A stretch of 18,111 bases of DNA from Clostridia bacterium (GTDB taxonomy: Bacteria; Bacillota; Clostridia; Christensenellales; CAG-1252). Under the pieces are notes generated by a model. That model ran no database searches, was not told the origin of the DNA, and was given only the letters and a program-made list of their open reading frames with translations. Shown here piece after piece: positions 6,846-13,632 of the stretch. Where the stretch lies: positions 1 through 18,111 of the forward strand of contig JAFTBD010000037.1 of assembly GCA_017455385.1 (NCBI GenBank), written 5' to 3'. The translations under genes were made by a program, and so were the position numbers. How positions within the stretch are numbered: position 1 is the stretch's first letter; every line of letters begins with the position of its first letter.

Positions 6846-7394
6846 ATGGCTAAATGGATCTGTCCCGTATGCGGTTACGTTCATGAGGGAGACACCGCTC
6901 CCGAGTTTTGCCCGGTCTGCAAAGTCCCCGGTAGCAAGTTCAATAAGCAGGAAGCGGAGGCGCTCACCTGGGCGGCTGAGCACGTGCTCGGCGTTGCGAA
7001 GGGTGTGGATAAGGAGATCGTTGACGGCTTGAGAAGCAATTTCGAGGGCGAGTGCAGCGAGGTGGGTATGTACCTTGCTATGGCGCGCGTAGCCTACCGT
7101 GAGGGCTATCCCGAGATCGGCGCATACTGGGAGAAGGCTGCTTGGGAGGAGGCGGAGCACGCCGCTAAGTTCGCGGAGCTCCTCGGCGAAGTCCTCACCG
7201 ACTCCACGCAGAAGAACCTCCAGATGCGTGTTGACGCCGAGAATGGCGCCACCGCCGGCAAGACCGCTCTTGCCAAGAAGGCGAAGGAGCTCGGGCTCGA
7301 CGCCATCCACGACACCGTGCATGAGATGGCACGCGACGAGGCGCGCCATGGCAAGGCGTTCAAAGGCTTGCTTGACCGTTATTTCGGCAAATAA
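6846..7394 (+). CDS. Reverse rubrerythrin (N-terminal rubredoxin, C-terminal diiron domain)
   Basis: The protein has 182 residues. Rubrerythrins reduce hydrogen peroxide in anaerobes using NAD(P)H-derived electrons. Here the rubredoxin domain comes first (CPVC at 6-9 and CPVC at 22-25 bind one Fe). It is followed by a four-helix ferritin-like domain with diiron ligands in GECSEVGMYLA, EEAEH (101-105), the DAENG segment and HEMARDEARH (159-168). This order is known as reverse rubrerythrin in clostridia, where it is oxygen-induced. A strong promoter and AAGGAG ribosome site precede it. A perfect 11-bp inverted repeat spans the stop codon (7378-7405). No PerR box was recognised in the leader. 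Confidence 0.95.
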   Translation: MAKWICPVCGYVHEGDTAPEFCPVCKVPGSKFNKQEAEALTWAAEHVLGVAKGVDKEIVDGLRSNFEGECSEVGMYLAMARVAYREGYPEIGAYWEKAAWEEAEHAAKFAELLGEVLTDSTQKNLQMRVDAENGATAGKTALAKKAKELGLDAIHDTVHEMARDEARHGKAFKGLLDRYFGK

Positions 7395-7405
7395 GCCGAA
7401 ATAAC
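7378..7405 (+). other. Stem-loop spanning the rubrerythrin stop codon
   Basis: GTTATTTCGGC pairs perfectly with GCCGAAATAAC (11 bp) around the loop AAATAA, which contains the TAA stop (7392-7394). No U-run follows. It may protect the mRNA 3' end or aid termination with the stronger terminator at 7547-7577. Confidence 0.65.
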
Positions 7406-7447
7406 GACTTCGTATAAGGGCGCATCTGCTGTGTTTCTGTCTGCGCC

Positions 7448-7530
7448 GCCGAATAGTTGCGTACAAGGAGTACGCGCCTATCCGTCGGCTTGTCGAGCCT
7501 TGCATCTGCACTCTTCTCCGAAGTCGCTGA
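7448..7530. repeat. Intergenic palindromic repeat, copy 2
   Basis: This copy aligns with 1801-1883 (about 70% by eye, one indel). It keeps the inner stem CGTAC/GTACG (7460-7464 with 7470-7474) and the tail CTGCAC...CTCCG..GTCGCTG. In the outer stem two base pairs differ from copy 1 yet still pair (see findings). A further 6-bp hairpin GGCGCA/TGCGCC (7419-7424 with 7442-7447) lies just before it. Like copy 1 it sits directly downstream of a plus-strand housekeeping gene. No open reading frame is evident in the 262 nt between rubrerythrin and the lipoprotein gene. Confidence 0.65.
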
Positions 7531-7546
7531 AATGAGGAATATGAAA

Positions 7547-7577
7547 ACAGGGGTCTTTTCGGAGACCTCTGTTTTTT
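7547..7577 (+). terminator. Intrinsic terminator after rubrerythrin/repeat
   Basis: ACAGGGGTCT pairs with AGACCTCTGT (7547-7556 with 7563-7572; one G-U pair), loop TTTCGG, then six T (7572-7577). It is a strong canonical terminator, 150 nt after the rubrerythrin stop, so the repeat copy would be part of the transcript. Confidence 0.88.
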
Positions 7578-7616
7578 ATCGATCCGAATTTCGTAAATAC
7601 ATGTTCCGCGTTTTGG

Positions 7617-7625
7617 TGTTATAAT
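7617..7625 (+). promoter_or_regulatory. Extended -10 promoter of lipoprotein gene
   Basis: TGT followed by TATAAT (7620-7625). No good -35 box is seen at the standard distance. Leader about 25 nt to the ATG at 7657, with AAGGAG at 7644-7649. Confidence 0.55.
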
Positions 7626-7656
7626 AGAATAAATAACATTTACAAGGAGTTTTATT

Positions 7657-8043
7657 ATGAGAAAAGCAATATCATTCTTATTGATCTTGGTGTTTCTGCT
7701 GTCGGTTATGGCTATCGGTTTGACGGGGTGCGGGCTCTTCAAGAGCGTTACACTTGACGAAGCCAAGACCAATCTGACGAACGCAGGCTACGAAGTCACA
7801 GTGATGTCGGGTGATAGATACGTGGAGAAGGAGGACGCCATCTCCTCCATCATGGCGCATGAACTGGACAATTATCTCTATGCGGTCAAGGGAGAGGAGG
7901 AGATCCACATCTTCTTTTTTGCCTCCGTGGACTACGCCTCCGACAATATTGATTTTATGAGAATAGGGGATCTCTACAGCGGGCAAAATAACGAGGTCGT
8001 TTATCTCGCCACCAAGCAGGCAAGGACGGACGCAGGCTTTTGA
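7657..8043 (+). CDS. Small lipoprotein, function unknown
   Basis: The protein has 128 residues. A signal peptide with hydrophobic core (residues 4-22) ends in the lipobox LTGC, with C25 as the lipidated cysteine, so the mature protein is a surface lipoprotein of about 104 residues. The mature part begins GLFKSVTLDEAKTNLTNAGY, a helix plus NAGYEVTV pattern reminiscent of small alpha/beta secreted domains that help or sense extracellular partners, but I recognise no named family. It is monocistronic, with an extended -10 promoter before it and a clear terminator after (8073-8098). Confidence 0.82.
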   Translation: MRKAISFLLILVFLLSVMAIGLTGCGLFKSVTLDEAKTNLTNAGYEVTVMSGDRYVEKEDAISSIMAHELDNYLYAVKGEEEIHIFFFASVDYASDNIDFMRIGDLYSGQNNEVVYLATKQARTDAGF

Positions 8044-8072
8044 TGCGCGGCAGTGATCTCATAAATAAACCG

Positions 8073-8098
8073 GGACGGCTCTCCGCCGTCCTTTTTTT
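8073..8098 (+). terminator. Terminator of lipoprotein gene
   Basis: Stem GGACGGC/GCCGTCC (8073-8079 with 8085-8091), loop TCTCC, and seven T (8092-8098). Confidence 0.93.
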
Positions 8099-8124
8099 AC
8101 GGAAAATAAAAAACAAGAAAGGTA

Positions 8125-8153
8125 TTCCCAAAACAGAATAAATATGCTATAAT
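8125..8153 (+). promoter_or_regulatory. Promoter of the two-gene membrane cassette
   Basis: TTCCCA (8125-8130), a 17-nt spacer, then TGC-TATAAT (-10 at 8148-8153, extended). The weak -35 is compensated by the extended -10. Predicted leader about 60 nt. Confidence 0.65.
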
Positions 8154-8219
8154 ATATATACATAGTATATATAGATGGTTTTCGCCCAACGGAAACGTAT
8201 CAAAAGGAGAACACGATAT

Positions 8220-8642
8220 ATGGCATGTTTTTTGGTAAGTACAGCGGCAGCGATCGGCGCTACGGTTGCGCAGAAGGTCGTTGCAAAGAAAGAGAATAAA
8301 AAGACAGAGATCGCAGAGACCGAGATCAAAGAGTATAAGTTCGGTTGCGAGACCAAGTGGTCCACAAGGCTGAAATATTTGGCTACGACCCTTTGGACGG
8401 GTTCCTTCCTTCTTGCGGGCGAACACGTCATTCATGGAGAAGTCGTTCCCTTCCCGCCCTTTCTGACCGCCGCGTCCGATCCCGCCTCTGCTTCCGAAAT
8501 GCTTCACGAAATGGGCACCGTCGGCGTCGGGATGTTTGCTCTGCTCGTGGTCGCTTGGGGCGTCGGGACTTTCCTGTGGGATCTTATCAAATACAGAAAG
8601 CATAAAAAGGCGCAGCTCAAAGAAGCCAACGAGGAGGTGTGA
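8220..8642 (+). CDS. Small multi-span membrane protein, cassette gene 1
   Basis: The protein has 140 residues, using the ATG at 8220 preceded by AAGGAG (8204-8209, 10-nt spacing). The in-frame ATG at 8175 has no ribosome site. There are three hydrophobic segments: 3-22 (small residues, ends in a Lys-rich loop), 53-70 (LATTLWTGSFLLAGEHV) and 99-122. A distinctive loop, HGEVVPFPPFLTAASDP followed by EMLHEMGTVGVGM, lies between spans 2 and 3 and contains two histidines and several acidic residues. The C-terminus is basic, then acidic. I cannot assign a function. It is followed after 2 nt by another membrane protein, so the two probably work together. My impression that similar pairs occur in other Clostridia is from memory and unverified. 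Confidence 0.8.
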   Translation: MACFLVSTAAAIGATVAQKVVAKKENKKTEIAETEIKEYKFGCETKWSTRLKYLATTLWTGSFLLAGEHVIHGEVVPFPPFLTAASDPASASEMLHEMGTVGVGMFALLVVAWGVGTFLWDLIKYRKHKKAQLKEANEEV

Positions 8643-8644
8643 TC

Positions 8645-8947
8645 ATGTATTTCCTTACGGCTTTGGCGTGCACGATCATTGCGGGCGTATTATGGTTTTT
8701 CTTCCGCGACAGGAAGAGATTGCACCTTGACTTTTTGGCGATCACTTTCGGTTCGGCGACCTTGATGTGGCTCGTTGACTGCATCGCTTCCGCCATCGGC
8801 GGCGAAGGATTCCTTTCTTTCGACGATCCGCAAGACGGTTGGGTGGCTCTGTGGACGCTCCTCGGCGGGATCGGTTTGTGGCTTCTTGTCAGCTTCATTG
8901 CGAATAACGGCAAGAAAGAGTCTCCGAAAGACGCTCCGAAAGAATGA
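8645..8947 (+). CDS. Small multi-span membrane protein, cassette gene 2
   Basis: The protein has 100 residues with three hydrophobic segments: about 2-19, 29-49 (LAITFGSATLMWLVDCIASAI) and 67-87 (WVALWTLLGGIGLWLLVSFIA). A short loop GGEGFLSFDDPQDG separates spans 2 and 3. The C-terminal tail is charged and proline-containing (KKESPKDAPKE). The start at 8645 is favoured over the GTG at 8639 because GAGGAGG (8631-8637) is 7 nt upstream. That ribosome site lies inside the end of the upstream gene, which indicates coupled translation. Function unknown. Confidence 0.8.
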   Translation: MYFLTALACTIIAGVLWFFFRDRKRLHLDFLAITFGSATLMWLVDCIASAIGGEGFLSFDDPQDGWVALWTLLGGIGLWLLVSFIANNGKKESPKDAPKE

Positions 8948-8967
8948 GATACTTTGTGTAAAACAAA

Positions 8968-9004
8968 AGCACCTTCAAGGCATAGTCGAGAAGGTGCTTT
9001 TTTT
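8968..9004. terminator. Terminator between membrane cassette and hyp operon
   Basis: The perfect stem AGCACCTTC/GAAGGTGCT (8968-8976 with 8990-8998) is followed by seven T on the plus strand. AAAA on the left gives a shorter U-run on the minus strand, so it may also end the convergent hypA transcript. Confidence 0.9.
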
Positions 9005-9023
9005 GTCGTTTATGGAGGGGCGG

Positions 9024-9383
9024 TCAAGCGTCTTCGTTCACTTCCGCCTCGATCTGCTTGATGGAAAATTCATTGCCGCGTAAAAGGTATGTCTCCGTGC
9101 TTCCGCAGTGCGGGCAGGTCTTGCCGTGCGCCACGGTCGGGTACTCCTTCTCGCAAGTGGTGCAGAAGGTCACGGCAGGGACTCTTTCCACGAAGAGGGG
9201 CGCGCCTTTCACCAGTTCGTCCTTCTCACGGAAATAGTTCCAGCAGTCCACCAGTTGATCCAGCACGACGCCCGACACTTCGCCTACCTCTAAGGTGACA
9301 GAGCCTATGCGACGGACGTTGTTTTCCAGCGCCACGTCGTGCAATGTTTTTATCACGTGTTTTACGATGCCGAGTTCATGCAT
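9024..9383 (-). CDS. hypA: HypA, nickel metallochaperone
   Basis: The protein has 119 residues, normal for HypA. HypA binds Ni through the N-terminal MHE motif (H2 is the key ligand; the start here is MHELGIVKHV) and holds a structural zinc with two CxxC pairs, seen at C74/C77 and C90/C93. It passes Ni to [NiFe]-hydrogenase precursors (or urease in some species) together with HypB. It overlaps the upstream hypB by 8 nt and is last in the operon. GGGAG lies about 10 nt before the start. No hydrogenase, hypC, hypD, hypE or hypF gene is in the window, so the client enzyme must be encoded elsewhere. Confidence 0.95.
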   Translation of the reverse strand: MHELGIVKHVIKTLHDVALENNVRRIGSVTLEVGEVSGVVLDQLVDCWNYFREKDELVKGAPLFVERVPAVTFCTTCEKEYPTVAHGKTCPHCGSTETYLLRGNEFSIKQIEAEVNEDA

Positions 9384-10038
9384 TTTTATGATTCTCCCAT
9401 TCCGTCAGTAGCCAGCTTTCCCACTCTGCCATTCCTTCGCCGCTTTTTGCGGAAAGGGGGAATATCCGTATCGTGTTGCTCAGCGCACGGACCCTCTCCT
9501 TTACCGCTTGAAGGTCGAAGTTGAAATAGGACGCGGCGTCCATCTTGGTGATGATCAATGCGTCGCATTTTTGAAACATTAAGGGATATTTCAGCGGCTT
9601 GTCGTCCCCCTCGGGCAGGCTTAGGATCATCACGTTGCGGTGTGCGCCGGTGTCGAATTCGGCAGGGCAGATGAGGTTACCGATATTCTCCAAAAAGACG
9701 ATCTCCGAGTCGGAGCCCAGTCCTTCCAGTCCGCTCCTCGTCATACCCGCGTCCATATGACACATGCCGTCGGTGTGTACCTGTATGCTTTCCGCACCGA
9801 GGGCATTGATACGCAGGGCGTCCACGTCGGAGGCGATGTCCGCTTCCATCACGCCGATGCGCGCTTTGCCCGCAAGGTCGGTGATCGTGCGCGAGAGCAG
9901 GGTCGTCTTTCCGCTGCCGGGCGCACTCATCAGATTGAGGAGGAATATTCCACGATCTTTCAGCTCGCGGCGCAGACGTTCCGCGTCACGGTCGTTGGAA
10001 TCGGTGACAGTCCTTTTCAGCTCTATGACTTTTATCAT
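9376..10038 (-). CDS. hypB: HypB, nickel-maturation GTPase (paralogue 1)
   Basis: The protein has 220 residues. This SIMIBI-class GTPase drives nickel release and insertion together with HypA. Visible: Walker A SAPGSGKTT (38-46), MEADIASDVDA (64-74), the G-domain metal ligands C93-H94 (GMCHMDAGM) and C124 (NLICPAEFD), switch region LENIGN (116-121), PEGDDKPLKYP and the base-recognition motif TKMD (164-167). The N-terminal CxxCGC high-affinity nickel site and the His-rich stretch of some HypBs are absent. It overlaps hypB2 by 4 nt (ATGA) and has AAAGGAG about 8 nt before the start. It is closely similar to its tandem neighbour, yet the two clearly diverge in the N-terminus and G-motifs. Confidence 0.94.
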   Translation of the reverse strand: MIKVIELKRTVTDSNDRDAERLRRELKDRGIFLLNLMSAPGSGKTTLLSRTITDLAGKARIGVMEADIASDVDALRINALGAESIQVHTDGMCHMDAGMTRSGLEGLGSDSEIVFLENIGNLICPAEFDTGAHRNVMILSLPEGDDKPLKYPLMFQKCDALIITKMDAASYFNFDLQAVKERVRALSNTIRIFPLSAKSGEGMAEWESWLLTEWENHKNA

Positions 10039-10733
10039 TTCGCTGCTCCTTTACGCTTTTCCGTCAGGGTATGCGCTATCACGTCCTGCAGTCGGGATAG
10101 AAAAGCGTCCATGCCGTCCCCCGTCTTCGCCGATAGGGGGAAGACCTGCATTTCGGGGTTCAATGCACGCACGTGCGCCTTGCATTTTTCTGTATTGAAG
10201 TCAAAGATGGGGGCGGTGTCTATCTTGTTGATGACCATTAGGTCGGACACCGTGAACATCAGCGGGTATTTGAGCGGTTTGTCGTCCCCTTCGGGCACGC
10301 TCAATATCATCAGTTTCAGGTCTGCGCCGACGTCGAATTCGGCAGGGCAGACGAGGTTACCTACGTTTTCGAGGATGATCACGTCGGGTAATGGGTCTTG
10401 GAAACAGTCCAGCCCGCGCAGCATCATTTTCGCATCTACGTGGCAGGATGTGCCCGTGCGTAGTTGCAGAGCTTTGGCGCCGTGCGCCGTAACGGTGTAG
10501 CTGTCCACGTCGGCGTCCATATCCGCTTCCATCACGCCTATCTTGTACGTAGGGGACAGCGCGTCTATGATGCGGCATAGAAGGGTGGTCTTGCCCGCCC
10601 CGGGGGATGCCATTAGGTTGATGAGGAAGACGCCTTTTCTTGCGGTGATATCGCGCACTTGGGCGGCGAAACGTTCGTTTTCCGCTTCTACGCCCGCGCG
10701 TACTTCGATGATGTCAAAGGGGGTATCACTCAT
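10035..10733 (-). CDS. hypB: HypB-like nickel-maturation GTPase (paralogue 2)
   Basis: The protein has 232 residues from the ATG at 10733, which overlaps the stop of the upstream flavoprotein gene by 8 nt. The longer frame starting at 10766 would lie inside that gene. Motifs: Walker A SPGAGKTT (43-50), MEADMDADVD (68-77), CH metal ligands C97-H98 (TSCHVDAKM), C129 (NLVCPAEFD), PEGDDKPLKYPLMF and NKID (169-172). All G-domain metal ligands are therefore kept, so it is likely an active enzyme. It has no strong ribosome site and probably depends on translational coupling. Having two intact hypB genes side by side is uncommon. One may serve a different nickel enzyme, or the two may form a heterodimer, since HypB dimerises around a shared metal; both are inferences. 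Confidence 0.9.
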   Translation of the reverse strand: MSDTPFDIIEVRAGVEAENERFAAQVRDITARKGVFLINLMASPGAGKTTLLCRIIDALSPTYKIGVMEADMDADVDSYTVTAHGAKALQLRTGTSCHVDAKMMLRGLDCFQDPLPDVIILENVGNLVCPAEFDVGADLKLMILSVPEGDDKPLKYPLMFTVSDLMVINKIDTAPIFDFNTEKCKAHVRALNPEMQVFPLSAKTGDGMDAFLSRLQDVIAHTLTEKRKGAAK

Positions 10734-13548
10734 CTTTCGGTTTCGTAAAGAGTATTTTGATGGCACGTTTCGCCATATAGGGGAGCAGGGCTTTTACCTT
10801 GTCCTCGGAACGATACATATTGCTTGCTGCGGGGACGTCGCGGGTCAGATGGATGGCGTCGAACTCGCACTTCGTCGTGCAGAGACCGCAACCGACGCAA
10901 CGATTGGTGTCGACGGTCGTCGCACCGCAACCGAGACATCTCGCCGCCTCTTTCTTGACCTGTTCTTCGGTGAAAGTGAGTCGCAGATCGTCGAAGGTGG
11001 CGCTTGCTCTTCCCGCCTTCTTGCCGGGTATCTGGCGAGGCGCATTATCGAAGCCTTCCAGCGAGGTGGGATCCTCGATATCGCCTTTATCCAGTTCGAT
11101 GAAATTGCGCAGATCACGCGCGATGGTCAGGCTGTTGCCGGGATGGACGAAACGATTGATGGATACTGCGCCCTCTCTGCCGCCTGCGATGGCGTCGATA
11201 GCGAAGCGCGCCCCCGTGAATACGTCGCCGCCCACGAAGACGTCGGGTTCTGCGGTCTGCAAGGTCACGGGATCTGCGACGACGGTGCCGTTCGGTCTCA
11301 GCTCCACCTTGGTGCCTTTCAGCAGATCGCCCCAAATGACGCTCTGTCCGATGGAGAGGAGCAGGTTGTCGCAGGGAAGGGTGATCGTGTCGTTTTCGTC
11401 ATAGACAGGGGAGAACTTGTGGTTCTCGTCGAATACTCTTATGCAACGCTTGAATACGACGGCAGTAACGTGTCCGTTCTCGGATACTACCTCTTTGGGT
11501 CCCCAACCGTTGTTGATCTTCACGCCGTCCTCGAGCGCCTCTTTGATCTCGTCCTTCGCTGCGGGCATCTCGTTCGGCTGCTCCAAGCAGAGCATCGTCA
11601 CTTCGTCGGAGCCTGCGCGCAGCGCACTGCCCGCGACGTCTATCGCCACGTTTCCGCCACCGATGACGATGGTCTTACCCGTCAAGCGGACGGAATGATC
11701 GTTGTTGATACGTCTCAGGAAGCTGACGCCCGTTTCCACACCTGCGGCGTCTTCGCCGGGTACGCCTGCCAAACGGCCGCCTTGCATACCGATGGCGATG
11801 AAGAATGCCTTATATCCTTGCTTGCGCAGGTCGTCGATGGTGAGGTCTTTGCCCACTTCCACACCGAAGCGGAATTCCACGCCCATTTCTTTGATGACGT
11901 CTATCTCGGCTTCGAGCACGTTCTTTTCCAGTCGATAGGAGGGGATGCCGTGCGACAACATACCGCCCGCGCGGCTTTCTTTCTCGAAGATGGTAACGGG
12001 ATATCCGTCACGGCGAAGGAAATATGCCGCGGACAGACCGGCGGGGCCGCTGCCGATCACAGCCACTTTATACTCGTCGTCCCACATGCCGCCGTCATGC
12101 TTTTCGCAGAGGGGCACGTAACGATCCTCTTTATTGAGGTCGCGTGCGGCGATGAACTTCTTGATCTCGTCGATGGCGATAGGAGCGTCCACCGTTCCTC
12201 TCGTGCAGGCGTCTTCGCAACGGCGGTTACACACCGCGCCGCAGATCATCGGCAGGGGGTTGTCTTGCTTGATGAGCCTGAGCGCCTCGTCATAGCGACC
12301 TTCCGCTGCCATCTTGACGTAGCCTTGTACGGATAGGTGGACGGGGCAGGCGGTCTTACAAGGAGCGGTGCCGCTGTCGTAACAGTTTATCTTGGCGTCG
12401 TCACGATAATTGTAATTCCACTTCTTCGCGCTCCATCTGCGAGCGTCGGGGAGCTGGGTCTTGGGGTACTTGACCGGGCTGCCGTCTTTTTTGCAGAGTT
12501 TTTGTCCGAGTTTTGCCGCGCCGACGGGGCATACTTCCACGCACTTACCGCACGCGACGCATTTCTTACTATCCACGTGCGCACGATAGGCGGAAGCGGA
12601 CAGGTTGGGCGTGTTGAATAGCTGCGAGGTACGCAACGCGTTACATACGCCGGGCGCGCAGTTGCAGATGGCGACTATCTTATCTTCGCCGTCGATATTG
12701 GTGATCTGGTGCACGTAGCCGTGGCGTTCGGCACGTTCAAGGATCTCGTAGACTTCTTCCTTGGTGACGTAATGGCCGATGCCGCGGTCATCCATGTATT
12801 CCGCCATGTCGCCCACACCGATACAGTAGTTGCCCGCTATCTCGCCCGATCCTTCGCCGCGCATAGCTTGTTGCTTACGGCAGGAACATTCGGAGATACC
12901 GAATTTATCGTACTTATCTATCCAACGGGAGAGGTGCTCCACGGGAACGCTGTGGCTCTCGGCGGAGATCGCCTTTTCGACGGGAATGACGTGCATGCCG
13001 ATGCCCGCGCCGCCCGGAGGAACGAGCTCCGTCACGCCCGCGAGCGGGATCTGCGTCATCAGGTTGAAGAAGGTGGCGAGCTGGGGAAATTCGTCCGTCA
13101 GCTTTTCTTGCATCATCATGAATTCCGCGCTGCCCGGAACGAAAATGGGGAGTTCGTACTGCAAATGCCTGTCGGGCGTTTTGGCGCGATTTTGCTCGAT
13201 GATGCCTATCCAGCGCAGGCGCTCCACCATTTTTTGCGTATCCTCGAGGCTCATTTTGTTCCTTTCGGCGAGCTCGGGCACGGAATAGGGCACCCTCGTC
13301 TTTTTGAAGTTCAGAAGGAACTTGACCTGTTCCTTGTTAAGGATCATATCAAGGATCCAATACTCGGGATCGCGATAATTGATCTTGTGAAAGAGCTTTT
13401 TGGGGATACGATCGGTGATCATCTCCGCCAACTTTTTGACGAGACGAGCTTTCTCGAGATCTGCGGGAACATAATTGGGATCTTGCCAATAATCCCTCTC
13501 GTTTATCATCGGATCTCCGATCTTCCATTCTTCAAAGCTTTTGCCCAT
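10726..13548 (-). CDS. Large FAD/NAD(P) and multi-[4Fe-4S] oxidoreductase, GltD-like fusion
   Basis: The protein has 940 residues. Residues 1-130 include a winged-helix-like segment. Residues 221-302 hold a cysteine set (C221, C223, C242, C295, C297, C302). A classic ferredoxin cluster is C330-x2-C333-x2-C336-x3-C340-P. Residues 389-870 resemble glutamate synthase small subunit (GltD/NfnL/AegA type): Fe-S cysteines C397, C401, C436, C440, C444, C448; FAD fold GSGPAG (499-504); NAD(P) fold GGGNVA (630-635); second FAD motif VGGD (772-775). The C-terminus adds C871/C874 and C884-x2-C887-x2-C890-x3-C894. It should move electrons between NAD(P)H and ferredoxin-like carriers in the cytosol; the terminal partner is unknown. 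The start at 13548 is fixed by AGGAGGT (13556-13562). It is first in an operon with hypB, hypB and hypA, which suggests a link to a nickel enzyme, perhaps a hydrogenase. Confidence 0.9.
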   Translation of the reverse strand: MGKSFEEWKIGDPMINERDYWQDPNYVPADLEKARLVKKLAEMITDRIPKKLFHKINYRDPEYWILDMILNKEQVKFLLNFKKTRVPYSVPELAERNKMSLEDTQKMVERLRWIGIIEQNRAKTPDRHLQYELPIFVPGSAEFMMMQEKLTDEFPQLATFFNLMTQIPLAGVTELVPPGGAGIGMHVIPVEKAISAESHSVPVEHLSRWIDKYDKFGISECSCRKQQAMRGEGSGEIAGNYCIGVGDMAEYMDDRGIGHYVTKEEVYEILERAERHGYVHQITNIDGEDKIVAICNCAPGVCNALRTSQLFNTPNLSASAYRAHVDSKKCVACGKCVEVCPVGAAKLGQKLCKKDGSPVKYPKTQLPDARRWSAKKWNYNYRDDAKINCYDSGTAPCKTACPVHLSVQGYVKMAAEGRYDEALRLIKQDNPLPMICGAVCNRRCEDACTRGTVDAPIAIDEIKKFIAARDLNKEDRYVPLCEKHDGGMWDDEYKVAVIGSGPAGLSAAYFLRRDGYPVTIFEKESRAGGMLSHGIPSYRLEKNVLEAEIDVIKEMGVEFRFGVEVGKDLTIDDLRKQGYKAFFIAIGMQGGRLAGVPGEDAAGVETGVSFLRRINNDHSVRLTGKTIVIGGGNVAIDVAGSALRAGSDEVTMLCLEQPNEMPAAKDEIKEALEDGVKINNGWGPKEVVSENGHVTAVVFKRCIRVFDENHKFSPVYDENDTITLPCDNLLLSIGQSVIWGDLLKGTKVELRPNGTVVADPVTLQTAEPDVFVGGDVFTGARFAIDAIAGGREGAVSINRFVHPGNSLTIARDLRNFIELDKGDIEDPTSLEGFDNAPRQIPGKKAGRASATFDDLRLTFTEEQVKKEAARCLGCGATTVDTNRCVGCGLCTTKCEFDAIHLTRDVPAASNMYRSEDKVKALLPYMAKRAIKILFTKPKDE

Positions 13549-13603
13549 GCGTGTTACCTCCTGCAATGCGTGATTCGATAAGGTCATACCATTCGGTAAT
13601 GTT

Positions 13604-13632
13604 ATTATATACTGGAAATAAGGGAAAGTCAA
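13604..13632 (-). promoter_or_regulatory. Promoter of flavoprotein-hypBBA operon
   Basis: On the minus strand it has TTGACT (13632-13627), a 17-nt spacer and TATAAT (13609-13604). Transcription would start near 13597, leaving a leader of about 50 nt. No other promoter was found inside the operon, so all four genes likely share this one. Confidence 0.9.

Noticed and set aside
9640..10500. 286-residue plus-strand frame opposite both hypB genes
   Set aside because: Shadow of two motif-complete GTPase genes.
10543..12336. 597-residue plus-strand open frame opposite hypB2 and the flavoprotein
   Set aside because: It is the mirror of two well-supported genes; the long frame follows from their GC-rich codon bias. 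It has no ribosome site and no recognisable domain.
12709..13581. 290-residue plus-strand frame opposite the flavoprotein N-terminus
   Set aside because: Antisense shadow of a gene with clear motifs; low-complexity composition.
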